From Scatophagus argus (taxonomy: Eukaryota; Chordata; Actinopteri; Scatophagidae): DNA of 64,000 nucleotides. The DNA lies in the NCBI RefSeq assembly GCF_020382885.2, contig NC_058504.1, positions 5,880,519 through 5,944,518 of the forward strand, written 5' to 3'. The position numbers and the translations under genes are program-made. The notes under the pieces are model-generated. The model had not been told where the DNA came from. It saw only the letters and a program-made list of their open reading frames with translations, and did no database searches. Shown here piece after piece: positions 1 to 33,208 of the stretch. The stretch's first letter is position 1; each line of letters starts with the position of its first letter.

Positions 1-1140
1 TTCATTCCACTTTTAACGTGTGTTCATATTCAAATACTGTTTTAACATGATGTATGATTCTTGACTTCAGCTTTAGACATTCGGAGCAGATGTTCATTTG
101 GCACCATGCCAGTAAGGGTGGCAAATGCTTTAACTGCATTTAACAAATCTTGTTCATTCTTAGATGCCAAACATCTCTCTGAGCCGTGACTTTGATCTTA
201 AAATGGCTTTCTGTTGAAAGGTTTCTGATCAAAACAGACTCAAAATATTGAAGTCTTACAGGCAAAATGCTCTGAGTAGCTCCTTTGATTCAGAGTTAAA
301 ATGTTTATTTGGTTTAGATTTAAACACATCATCTTAAAGTCAAATATTCTTTGGTTATTCTATTGATGTTCTTCGTCTTTATTTGTAAAATTGTGTTGTC
401 CAACTGTCTTTTCAAAGCTTTCTTTCAGCTCCAGTTCAGATCTGCTTAAGCCATGCAACAATCAGTTGGTAGATTAAACCCTTTTTGTGAGGTTTTTCTT
501 TCTAGTCCTTGATCAAATCTTGTATAGTCTCTAATATGATATGCTCTCTTTGATTTGAAAGAAGTCAATGTGAAGTCTTGTCCTATTGGAGACACACTGG
601 CTGACAAACAGAAACATTATGAGGACTAAAGGTGCTAACCTAGTTTTCTTGGCAGTGATATGTGCGTATGTTGATTTACGCCTAATCAACAGTGTTGCCC
701 AACATCGCCACATGACACAGATATTACTGATATGCTCTTGTGAAACACATTAATTACGTGCGAATACCCCTCTCGTTCTTTATTCTGTTCTCTTTTCTCT
801 CATGCTTTGTTCCCCCCCTCCTCCCTCTGCCCTCTGTGTCCCTTGGTACCTGCTCCCTCTCTTTTTTGTCGTAATGATCATCTTGTTATGTATCACTATC
901 TGCTGTTCATCCCTTCATTATCAATCATTTGACTAGTGTATTAACAGCAATAATTGTCTGAGAAGATGAGGAAGCACGGCCCTTACAAAACACTTGTCAA
1001 GATTGACTATGATTATTTGCATCGTGTGTGTGTGTGTGTGTGTGTGTGCGTGTGTGCGTGCGTGTGTGTGCGTGCCATTACACAGCCCGCTGGGTCGACT
1101 AATAACTAACTGCTGAGTTGTAGTCACCGCTGATCATCAG
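1..1140. other. Gene-free stretch upstream of the fam13b short-form promoter
   Basis: I see no exon with family similarity here. If the long RhoGAP-containing fam13b transcript exists in this species, this stretch would be part of the intron between its RhoGAP exons (before the window) and the exon at 8047. Apart from a TG-rich microsatellite near the right end it holds AT-rich unique-looking sequence. Confidence 0.5.
1024..1074. repeat. (TG)n microsatellite with CG interruptions
   Basis: About 50 bases of alternating TG with several GCG interruptions, directly upstream of the promoter-like block at 1150-1330. Alternating purine-pyrimidine DNA of this kind can adopt Z-form; no function can be read from the sequence. 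Confidence 0.9.
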
Positions 1141-1149
1141 AAAAAAATC

Positions 1150-1330
1150 AGCCACCCCTCCCACTTTCTGCCTCTTGATTGGCCCACAGAACTCCTTCCT
1201 TCTTTTCAATTGGCTCCCAGTGTCAGCCCCTCCTATCCCATTGGTGGTTCTGGAGTTGTTGCCTGGTTACATCAGAAACTCATATATTTGAGCAGAGCTC
1301 TGGATGTTTACTGCAGCACTTTTACAGAGT
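1150..1330 (+). promoter_or_regulatory. fam13b: Predicted promoter of the short fam13b transcript: three CCAAT boxes at 31-bp pitch
   Basis: The pentamer ATTGG (reverse CCAAT, the NF-Y site) occurs at 1178-1182, 1209-1213 and 1240-1244, so the starts are exactly 31 bp apart. A C-rich CCACCCCTCCCAC block (SP/KLF-like) lies just before them, and an AT-rich CATATATTTG element is at 1281-1290, about 40 bp after the last CCAAT box. A start site near 1310-1330 would fit that spacing. The next coding feature is the short first exon at 1904-1935, implying a long 5' UTR within the same exon. NF-Y binding and the start site are inferred, not shown. Confidence 0.6.
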
Positions 1331-1903
1331 GCAGACTGAGACAACCTCCCTCACTAACACACACTCATTCAAGAACACGCACACACTCGCCGGTTCAGAG
1401 GACTCCACAGAATGCACCCAGGCGATACCCTGGCTGTGCTGCTAGACCTGCTGCTGCTGACGCTGACACCTCAAAGTGCTCAGCTGGGATAACCTTCGCA
1501 CTGGATACAAGGCTGTGCTACAGACCCACCCGATACTGAAAAACAACAAATTTGAAGAGAGAAGACACTGAGAGTTCAGATGGAACAAGCTTAGCAGCTG
1601 GATACTGCTCCTACAGGAGACGTGTGAAGTCATTAACAGGCAGAAAGAGTGAAGAGAACATTTGAGCTGATTTCTCTGCCGGGTTTGAAGAATAATAAAA
1701 ACAGATGGGACTTACCTATGTGAAACTAACCTGCGTGTTAGCTTGCTGACCACACTGGGCTGATGACGAAGTGACAGCAGAGAAACTGACGGAAACAGCC
1801 CATCCGACTCACTGTAACCACTACAGGCTGGAGACACTGACATAAAACACCCACAACAAAACAAAAACGACAGATCACAGTGAAAGAAAACACAGCTGGG
1901 AAA

Positions 1904-23862
<21,959 letters not shown>

Positions 23863-26800
23863 ACTCACACGTCCACAGGTACCCACCATCAACGTACACA
23901 TGGACTCTCATCACTGCTGCGAGGACCCGCCCGGGACGTCCATCAGTCTGTCAGACGTCACCACGCCTGGGAAGGTTTAGCAGACGCTCCAGCCAGCAAC
24001 AGTAACCACATCACGTGATTTCGTGACGCTCGGTCAAACCCGGTGACCGCGACTTGGTTTGCTGCGCTCATGTCAAGGGGAAAACTAAATTTATGTCCTG
24101 ATTTAACTTGTGTAAACATTGTAAACATAGTTTGACCTGTGCAGGAAAACAAGCTCCGACCGGTCAAACACAACCCTAAACGCTGCACCTAAGTGTACGG
24201 CATCCATTTTCATCCATCGCAACCAAACGCTAGTTGTTGCCTGTATTCAGCAATTTGATGAGGGATGGGATTTAGGTAAGCAGTAAATTAAAAGAACAAC
24301 ATGATGACTGTGTTCTTATTGCAGCATCTCAAATGGCTTTTTATGTCTTCAGTCTAACTCTCAGGACAAAAGAGTAAAGGACAAATGTGCTAAAAAAACT
24401 TTTAGCAGCTTTTTCAGTCCCTGACAATTTGCTCTCAGGGCTACTTTGATGAAAAGCACCATTACTGAGTGATGGCCACTGAAAGGTTTTCGGGCAAATT
24501 TTAAACGTTTTGATCACACAGACAGTTAAATTATTTAATTCTTTTGATGAATACATGACTAACTACATGTGACTGGAGATATTTTCTATTTTGCTGAAGT
24601 CACTAATGTGAACATCACAGTCTGGGTTTAATTAACCAATCTAAAGGGTGACGCAAGACGTGCATTTTTACAATTATTGTCCCACGACATGAACGCAGCA
24701 GCACCACAAGTTAAACTTAAAATCACTCCTTTCATCCACACCTGATCTCCGCTGCCTCGTCTGACTGCATATCATTTAAAAACACGGAGAAAACAAAGGA
24801 ATCGTCGCCATCGTAATCACTGTTTGTCTTCATCATCGTCATCACAACGTGACTCAAGACTCTGCACTCGTACTCTTATTTCCTCGACTTCTGAGAAAGA
24901 GAACCTTTTGGACTTTTTTCTTTTCAAGAGTTTTTCTGTTGTCGGTGCTTCATGCTGGGGAGTCTGGCTGGACAGCTTGAGGACTGGCATTTCAGACACT
25001 TTTCGCTCAAGACTTCTTCCTTTGGGACGCCGCACTGTGTGAAAACTCCCCGTTTTTCGCCTCGCTTCAGGGAGTCACGGTTTCTTCGAGAGGCCTCCTC
25101 GGCGCGAGGCGATCGGTTGTTTTATCCCGTCATTAAAAGATAACATCCTGCGTTGCTTCACTGTCTGACTGATTTTAAAATTCATTTTACAAGTGTGTGC
25201 ATACATGCTTGTGAGACGCTGCGGTTTATGCTTTCCTTAAATGAAAAAGAATATGTTTAGTAATCCAAGGGAAGAGAAAGGAGAAAAATAATAATAGTAT
25301 GAACTCCCTTGGAGATGTGAAAAACTGTTGATTCATTTTCTTTTCATTTATTTCTATTCTTCAGCATTTTGTTGCAGTTAGGTTTTTCTTTTCCTCTTTT
25401 GGCCATATTTGTCACATGTACATGATGTGCGATGAACACTAGATTGTAGTGTGGTGTTGTTTGCAAAATATCCCCTAATTTTGTTTCCCCCACGATCATT
25501 TTTTCTTGTTTTTAACTTAAGCTGAGACGTTTGACTTTTCAGGTCTTGTGTTGGTGATTTTAAAAGCGGCATCGGACTGAAGATACTCCGAGGAAATCTC
25601 GGATCAGGAGATTTTACGATGATAGATAGATGTGACTTTTTTTTTTTCCTTGTTTGTTTGTTTCTCACTCGTTCAGTTCGCTGCATGGAGGTGTGGTAGT
25701 TTCTGAGGGACTATGGCTGATAGATGCCGAGGAGAGGAGCCAGTATCTGGTACTGCTTCTTCTCTGAAACCAAAGCCTCGTTGGCTACGGGCAGTGGTAG
25801 TCTGAGCACCGTTTGTGTCGGCGCAGAGTGACGACACGGTGTGCTGTCGCTGTGCAGCTGATGTGACGGTCACCGAGTAAGTGATTTTTATCTCTGGGCG
25901 TCCTTGGTTAAAGTTTGATCATAGCTTTAAAGGCTGTATTGAATGGATGAGGTGCCAACACTGCCAGCACTGATTTTAAACACGTAGAAGTAACTGTGGT
26001 TCCCTGATGCCCCCCAGCTGGTGAGTCGGTGCAGAGGGTCTGATCGGTCTGTAGCACGATGTCTGTGATGCTGAGAGAGACAGAGGAAGCTTCAGCGCGA
26101 ATGCAAAAAACAATCTCGGCTGTGTTGGTCAAATCTCCGGTCCCAGTAGAGTTTCATTTCCTGCTGGCAGGTGAAATGAGTGCAGGTGAGGAAGAGGAAG
26201 TCTGAAGTGTTGTGCACGCCAGCGTGTTTGTTGTCCTCTTCGTTCTTCTTCTTCCTCCTCTTCTTCTTCTTCTTCACAAAGGCCGTGCTGTCTGTTGAAG
26301 AAGCCGTTCGGCCGTTAAGTTAAGCCGTGTTGCCAAGTGAAGTTCGATGGTTCGTTGCTTGTGAGACGTTCAAAGGCAGACAGGACACAGTAGTGCTCTT
26401 ATGTGCTGAACTGATGTACATTCGCCTGCCAGAATCGAAGCTGACTGCAATCTGTTGGATGTCAGATGGTTTGAAATCAATGTTTTGAATGAGTCAAGAG
26501 TTGAACTCTTGTAAGTCAGGCTGCAGCGCGTTTGCCTGGACAGTCAAGTTCGGGGGGTTTGATGTAAAAACGTTATTTGCACAGCATTCACAGAATGCAG
26601 CCCTTGTGTGTTTTTTCATTTGTATTTTTTAAAAAAAATGAAGCACTACTTCTATACAAATATAAATATATACTGTACATAAAAAAAAACACCCGAAGGA
26701 ATGAATGTCAGAAATGTTTAAATTATTTCAAACATTACGTTTGGCCCCCTTTGGTTCAAGATGTTTGTGATGCCCTAAAAAAATGTGTTGTTGTTTTTTT

Positions 26801-27165
26801 TTTGTTTTTGTTTTTTTATTTTATTATTATTATGAATATTGCTATTACTATCATAACCATTATTTTGTGTGACGACAATAATAATCTTTTTGCATCTACT
26901 CTCAAACTGTAAAACCAGCTGTAGAAGTTAGTCTGGCACTGTGTGTGAGTGTGTGTGAGTGTGTGCGTGTGGCTAATCGAACACGAAACTGTTCTGGTCT
27001 CTGACTTCTTTTGTCGCTCTCTGTAACATAAGCTAATATAGAAGCAGTACTGTAGTGAGCTTGCATGGCAAAAGAGAACATAATAGTATGGATTACATGA
27101 TGTATTGTTTCTAATATGTGTGTGCCATGAAGAAGCAGCAATAATAAAAGTGTGCGTGGGGGGTA
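23863..27165 (+). other. fam13b: fam13b 3' UTR with poly(A) signal
   Basis: After the TAG at 23860-23862 there is about 3.3 kb without exons. A canonical AATAAA at 27143-27148 is the best candidate end. The stretch is AT-rich toward its end, with long T and A runs (26690-26820) and a CT-rich block near 26240-26275. The transcript end is inferred from the signal and the lack of any other gene. Confidence 0.55.
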
Positions 27166-28300
27166 AATGCGGCGTCACCACGAGTGGAATCGACTGTGTG
27201 TGAATGTCTGAGGGTACAATATTATTTCCTTTATAGTATAATTGTTTTCAGCCTGGCACACACACATGCACACACACACACGTTCAGCTCGGATGGCGTG
27301 TAAGCGTAATATTCATGTTGGCGCCACTGAGCAAAATCAAATAGGAATTTAAATTAAACAGGAAGGCAAACAGGAAGTGAAAAGCCAGTGACAGGTGCGT
27401 CATGTCTTTTAACATGACAGTTTGTGTTATGGTTCAGGAAGAGAAAACAATCCATCGTCATCAGCCTGCGACGTGCTTCTCCTTTTTACTGTTTATTTAT
27501 TTGAGTCAAACGACACGCCAAAGAGTTGAGGGGAACAGTCGGCGCGTCACTTTCTCTAACTCACTTTGTTTTTTGGTTTGTTTTTGTCGCCGTACATGCG
27601 AGCGAGTGGTCAGGTTGACGCACCGTAACGCGTAAACGTGTTTCACCTCACGCACGCTTGGCTTCGCACACCTGGAGTTCACGGCAAAATACTTGATGTC
27701 TCGGACGGAGCAGACAAGTCTGAAGAGCCTGTCGGGTTTTAAGGACAGGCGGTCACGTCGCTGACAGGCGTGTTAGAAGTCAGAAATCAGATTCTTTTGC
27801 TCTGAACTCCCTCGAGCGGCTTCCACCACGTCAGCGGCGCGTGACGCTGCGTTTCATCACACCGACGTGCCGTATGTGTCGATAAATGTTTTCTTACTTC
27901 GTGAGTGCTTTTATTTTGGTCTGTTGTTTCTTCATTAACAAAGAGGTTGATAAAAAAACAATCATTTGCAAACATGTACACACGAGAATAAAATTTACAA
28001 GCTTGCCAAATCAGATCTCTTGCTTCTTGAGTCAAATGTTATCACTACTAAATATTCTGTTTAAGGTTATTTTTTCAGATTTTTAAGCCTTTAAATACAT
28101 TTTTGATCATAACAAATTTCATTTAAAAAAAAAACAGCAACACTAAAATTAAAATATTTTCAATATGTTTAAGGCTAAGTGGACGTTTTCTTAACCGTCA
28201 CTGAGATGTCGGTGGTGACTTTTATGCATTAAAAGTCTCACCTGTTAATAGTCCATGCAAAATGTCCACTATGGGCCGATATTAACAACCTATTTTATAT
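27166..28300. other. Intergenic stretch, no gene seen
   Basis: This lies between the fam13b end and the hAT fragment. It contains a short CA repeat near 27258-27280 and otherwise unique-looking sequence. A GGGCCGATATTAAC segment near 28275 may be a remnant of the hAT left end. Confidence 0.5.
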
Positions 28301-28403
28301 CTGTAGTTGCTGTTTGTCGGGGGGTTTGGCCATGCGGTATTTGTTTGGGCACGTGACAAACGCAGCAAAGGATTGTGGGATTTTATACCGAGGAGATGCA
28401 AAA

Positions 28404-28873
28404 ATGTCAGCGGTGTGGTCGTTTTTCACGGTGTCGAAAGAAGATACACGAAAAGCAGTACGCTAAGTCGAGTTAATGCGAGGAGGATGCCGCGACAAGT
28501 CATTCAACTGCACAAATTTAATATGTCATTTGGAAAAACCGCCATTCAGAAGTTCACAAACAATGGCAGACAAGCTAATGCTGCTCACGTTAGCCGGCAG
28601 GCAAAAACCAAAGCAGCCGCAGCTGGGAGCCCAAGACAGCAAGTACGCGACAAAACCAAGAAGTTTGCCAAGGACAGCGTAAAAGCCAAGTCAACAACGA
28701 GCAAGGTCATGGAAATGATGGCTCTTGACGGCCAGCCGTTTTCCATGGTGGAGGACCGAGCGTCTCGGCGGTTGATGGAGCATATTAAACCCCGCAACAG
28801 CCTGCCGAGTCGGCGCTGCTTCTCCGACGTCTCCCTCCCTGGTTTGCACGAAGTCGTGGCCGCTGGTGAGTGA
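28404..28873 (+). pseudogene. hAT-family transposase, N-terminal fragment, frameshifted
   Basis: Three frames carry pieces of one protein. M-S-A-V-W-S-F-F-T-V (from 28404) is the start of a BED zinc finger, then a stop. G-G-C-R-D-K-S-F-N-C-T-N-L-I-C-H-L-E-K (about 28500-28555, another frame) is the finger's distal part. M-M-A-L-D-G-Q-P-F-S-M-V-E-D (about 28715-28756) and S-R-R-C-F-S-D-V are typical hAT/ZBED text following the finger. The catalytic region is missing. It is a dead internal-deletion copy; the open frame at 28307-28873 is an accident that spans the frameshifts. Confidence 0.75.
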
Positions 28874-29339
28874 CATTAGCTTCATATGGAGTTCAGATGT
28901 AAGTCAGGTGAGTATGCTGAGCCTTGCTGCTCTGTGGATTGATGAAAACTTTGAAATGAAGAGAGCAGTTTTGCATGCACAAGAGTTTGCAGGATGTAAT
29001 TGATAGAGTAGCTTAAAGTATGTTTTGCACTTTAATACCATGAATGCTGGCAAGTTTGATAAGGTAACTTTGTCAGGATATTATTTTGATTTCTGATCCT
29101 TATTGTGATTTATGACCCCAGCTTTCTCACAGGAGTTTTGAGCTGTACTTTAATTTAGTTACGCACTTGCTACATGTGTTAAAGTTTGCTAAAAACGTGG
29201 CACTGTTGGTTACTTGTGTTCTGTGGTAGCCCTGTAACCTTGTTATTTGGAAGTAAAACACGTTTTGACAATAGAGGAAGACATTCAGAAATTCAATTTG
29301 CATGATTTTCAGTCTGTACAAAATGTTAATATCTCAGAA

Positions 29340-29452
29340 ACGTTTTATATTTTTTAAACAATTGTCGATATCGGTAAATATCGGTTATCGGCCATAACAC
29401 TAATATTAGTATCAGATATCGGCTAAAATTTTCATATCGGTGCATCCCTATT
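29340..29452 (+). mobile_element. hAT element right-terminal region (TATCGGTGCATCCCTA end)
   Basis: The stretch has repeated CGATATCGG/TATCGG motifs and ends ATATCGGTGCATCCCTA, which I recognise as a terminal sequence frequent in fish hAT elements. It lies about 480 bases after the transposase fragment and probably belongs to the same deleted copy. A matching left terminal repeat is not evident. Confidence 0.6.
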
Positions 29453-29981
29453 AAAAACCCAAATTTAACAACATTAAGTATACTGTTTAGTAACACATCA
29501 TAATCTGTGTGTTGGTTGTGTTCTTAATTAATCTTATTAACATTAATTAATTACTTTGCAAAATATCTGGTAGGCGACGAGCATGAAATGTAGTGTACCT
29601 GAGTACAGTATGTGAGTAAATGTACTATTACTTTTCCAAAGTAATGATTTAAATAAAGTTTCCCATGGTCCTCAACATACATCAGCATGATTTTTATTTT
29701 ATTTGTGCTGTCATTACCTTGACAAATCAGGTGTACTTTTACTAGGTGTACTTTTTATTATTTTGTGTAATGAAATCCCTCTCGTGTCTTCTGTCATCGA
29801 GGCGGATCAGAGATCCCAAAAGGTTCACTTTACGTTAGGTTTACGTTGGTTCGCGACACACGCTGAGAGTCAAAATCAGGTTGAACTTCACTGTGCTCTT
29901 GAAGGAGAATCCATTTGTTCATGTCATTCTGTCTCAAAGAGTTAAAGCAAGGCGTCTGGACTTGTGAAGATTTGGCTTGAA

Positions 29982-30015
29982 GACGTTTCGCTGCTCATCC
30001 AAGCAGCTTCATCAG
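29982..30015 (-). ncRNA. Hammerhead-ribozyme-like core (left arm)
   Basis: On the minus strand the order is CTGATGA (30015-30009), a hairpin with GCTGCT pairing perfectly to AGCAGC around a TGGATG loop, then GAAACGTC (29989-29982). This is the hammerhead order: CUGANGA, stem II, GAAA, then an NUH cleavage triplet (GUC). The ACGT after GAA could form a tiny or intermolecular stem III. A caveat is one extra A between CTGATGA and stem II. Cleavage is not established. Confidence 0.45.
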
Positions 30016-30134
30016 TTCTGGAATAACTGGTGGGGGGCCATCAGATGGCCACAGAGGGCCATCACTGGCAGTCAAACTACACAGACAAATTTGCAGGACT
30101 ATCAGATCCTTTGTTTATTACAGTTTATTCAGAA

Positions 30135-30168
30135 CTGATGAAGTTGCTTGGATTAGCAGCGAAACGTC
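30135..30168 (+). ncRNA. Hammerhead-ribozyme-like core (right arm)
   Basis: On the plus strand CTGATGA is at 30135-30141, stem II is GTTGCT pairing to AGCAGC (one G-U pair), and GAAACGTC is at 30161-30168. It mirrors the left-arm core with a few substitutions, and the stem II change from C to T keeps pairing as G-U. It has the same caveat of an extra A before stem II. Similar motifs are known from Penelope-like retroelements; membership here is inferred. Confidence 0.45.
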
Positions 30169-30220
30169 TTCAAGCCAAATCTTCACAAGTCCAGACGTCT
30201 TGCTTTAACTCTTTGAGTGA

Positions 30221-33208
30221 ATATGACCTGGATGACTGAGAATCTCCACAGATATGTTGTTCTGTCCTTTCAACAGAAAGTCAACTTTCATGTGACAGAA
30301 AATGGAAGTTCTGTTGACATAAAACATCCTCAGTACATATTTTGACAAAGCAGCACAAGTCAGCCTGCAGCTCTTTTGCAAAGTGAGCCTGCTTTAGTAT
30401 TAGTGTTAACTATTTCAAGTCTGAAGGGTTACAAATCACCTGTGAGTACAGCGCACAACTCCAAGCTTCAGGAGAAAAAAAAAACACGATCTTCTAAAAC
30501 ATACATTATTAACATCCAGTTTAGGATATTAAAAATATAACATCTGTGCTTAGTAAGAACCGTATTTGTCTGAAAACAAGTCTCACTTCAGTGTCCGTTC
30601 AGTAGCTCTTGTGGGGTTTTCGTTCAGGTCTCGAGAAGATGATCAGAATCGCCGGAAGTCTGAACATCAGCAGATGATAATTCATGAAAGTCGAGGGCCC
30701 TGCGATCAGGTTAAAACCAGACCAGCTGAGGTGAAAGGTCAACAGTGAACTTTGAACTCATCCATACTGCTGCTTTTACATGTTTTAGCACATCCGGATC
30801 AAATTTCAAACAGTTAGAACTTACTGTTGATTACTGTGTGCAACACCATGTACAAAGCCGCTGGTTTCCATTTTTATTCAGAACATGAACACCAACACAC
30901 CTGAACTTCAAAGAGTCCTTTTTTCACTTTAAGCAGCACTATTTGGCTGTGCATGAAATCACCCGTCATTTGCTGCCGACCGCATTTACATACTCACCGT
31001 TATTTTGTTACGCTGGCAAAAGACAGTTTGTTTTTGTTTTTAAAGCCTCTAAACCTCACTTTCCCTGTGCTATTTCAGCTGCCACCAGGCACGAAATATC
31101 TCGGGAGAAATGAAGGCCGACTGCTAATCCAGTCTGGCTTTTATGCTGCTTTTATGTCACCGTTACGGATTAAATGGGCAAATAAACTCACACTTTTGCC
31201 CTGTGTTGTTGGCGGCTGCTATTAAAACTAGATGGTGATCGGGTTGTCTTGGCGTTTGGAAACTGCAGCAGGAGAAGTCGTCTGTTTCTACTTTAAAGTG
31301 TTGAGTTCTCACTGTGCAATTTATGCTCCGTAAAGCACCGTCAAAAGAAAGAGAAACTCAAAAGAAAAACTAGTGTCTGTGGTGTGTGCACCAACATTGG
31401 CTATTAAATACCACAATTTCACCTTTGATCCAACGCTACACCCGTTGTTAGTTAGGACAAGAAAAAAAAAAAATCACTCTGTGCTAATTTGTTTTCCTTT
31501 GGGATTTCTGATCTTCTGACGTTGCAGCTCGCACAAAACACACACACAAACTGAGCTCAAGTGGAAGTTTTTGATTAGTGTGAACTCCCACTGGCACACA
31601 AATCAACAACAGTCAAAAAATGTAAAGCAGGATGTGCTGCTGTGCTATGAGAATTTGAGTACGTGTTTCGACACGAAGCATCAGTGCTGTCTGCCGAGGC
31701 AGCAGCGGAGAGACTCCAAAGTGATCGCTGAATACGTCAAGTCACTTCAAAATTTGACTTCCACAGACCAAACATACAAAAACAACAGTATGGTCCCAGT
31801 TTCTATTAATCTCTTTTCTTCAAAGCTATGGCACCAGTCTAAATAACTACACCCAAAATGTACCCGCCGTCACCTGAACAAATGTGAGTCGAGCACAAGC
31901 GTGACACAAGGCTTAAAAAAATGAAGTGAGAACCTCACCTCGATATGAGCAAATGCTATGCGATCAGTGGCCCTTAAACAATAAATAGAAAATCTTAAAC
32001 CTGCATGTTTTACGTTAGGATTTTACAGCCGCATTTCTACAGTGCATTTTGACACAGTCCCTTACTGAACGAACAGAAACAACTCATCTTCTCTGTTTGT
32101 TCCGTAAGAGATGCAAACACCATGTGACTCCTGGATTATTCTGATCATCCCTGCTGGCTTTTTGGTTTTTTTTTTTTAATTTTCCATGAAATTATTGAAT
32201 CCTCAGTAATGGAGACAGACCGGCCGCGCAGCCGTCTGTCAGTCTGATAGCAGCTCAACGATCCCAGCTGGTCAATCAGAAAGATGGGAAGACGTCCGGT
32301 CGGGCCAATCAGAGAGTCGGACAGCCAGCCTGCCGGTCTGCGTCAGTCAGTGCAAACGATCAGTGCATCAGTAGTGTGTCGGCGACAGGAACAAGCCATG
32401 CTGAGTGGGACCAGACCAGCCGCCTGGTTCTGGGACCCCAGCAGTGGTTCTCAACCTCTCTAAAAACAATTTCGAAAATATTAAATATGATAGCTGATTT
32501 GCATATAAGACATTTTCTACATTCCTCAAATTAATCTTGCTAATTCCAGGCCTCTGACACACAAGATAAAAAACAAACCCTCTCTGGACCTGTCAACGGT
32601 TGGCACTGGAATCTCACCACCTGGTTCGTTTCTTAACATCAAGTGGTGCAAATAGTTTCCCATTTTTTAAAAAATGGCTCCCACGGCTGGTCATGTAAAA
32701 TCTCTGCATTCAGCCTCCCGAGTGTGTTTAGGCCGATCACATGAACGCCACACCACTTGGCATCAAAAGTCCTCCGCTCTGCTCAGTCCACCTGAGTCCA
32801 TTTCCAAAGCACGAGTCTTTCCAGCAGCAGCATCTGAGTGCGTGAGTGAGTGATCGCAGTCAGCTGATACGGCCGCCTTTCTTTGTGCTCAAAACAGGCC
32901 GAGTTCTTAAAAGTCCACTTTCTTGTGGTTAGTGTTTTTCATCCAGTGCAACAGAGCGCTTCAAACTCAGGATCTCACCAAGGGAAATGACTTGGACAGA
33001 GCAACAAAGTCAGGCTGTGGTTTAGTGCCAAAAAAAACTGCTCAAGATGCATCCTTAAACTGTTCACTCAGCTGACGACTTGAGGGCGTCCCCTCCATTT
33101 GGACAGGAGTTCGTCTCAGGCGTCAATTCAACGTTTGCCTGCTGAGCTTCTGACACGAGGCGAGCGAGTCTCTGCCGACGCAGGCCCGACGCCGTGGGAG
33201 GCCCCCGG
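30221..33208. other. Region downstream of klhl3, probably including its 3' UTR
   Basis: No coding exon is supported. On the minus strand, candidate poly(A) signals are AATAAA at 30878-30873 and ATTAAA near 32177. The klhl3 3' UTR may therefore run 1 to 2.3 kb beyond the stop at 33209. A segment CAGTGGTTCTCAACC near 32440 resembles a hAT-type terminus, but no partner end was found. Confidence 0.4.

Larger units (their letters stand above)
29933..30220. repeat. Large inverted repeat (arms about 88 bp, spacer about 109 bp)
   Basis: The arm at about 29933-30020 and the arm at about 30130-30220 are near-perfect reverse complements; for example AAAGCAAGGCGTCTGGACTT on the left corresponds to AAGTCCAGACGTCTTGCTTT on the right. 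Mismatches are few. The spacer has no notable feature. It is likely a mobile-element product, and each arm contains a hammerhead-like core (see separate entries). Confidence 0.85.

Noticed and set aside
28307..28873. 188-codon plus-strand frame as an intact gene
   Set aside because: BED-finger residues lie in two other frames, so the frame is an accidental read through a frameshifted hAT fragment.
32435..32460. hAT-type terminus CAGTGGTTCTCAACC
   Set aside because: Only one end is visible and no partner inverted repeat or 8-bp duplication was found.
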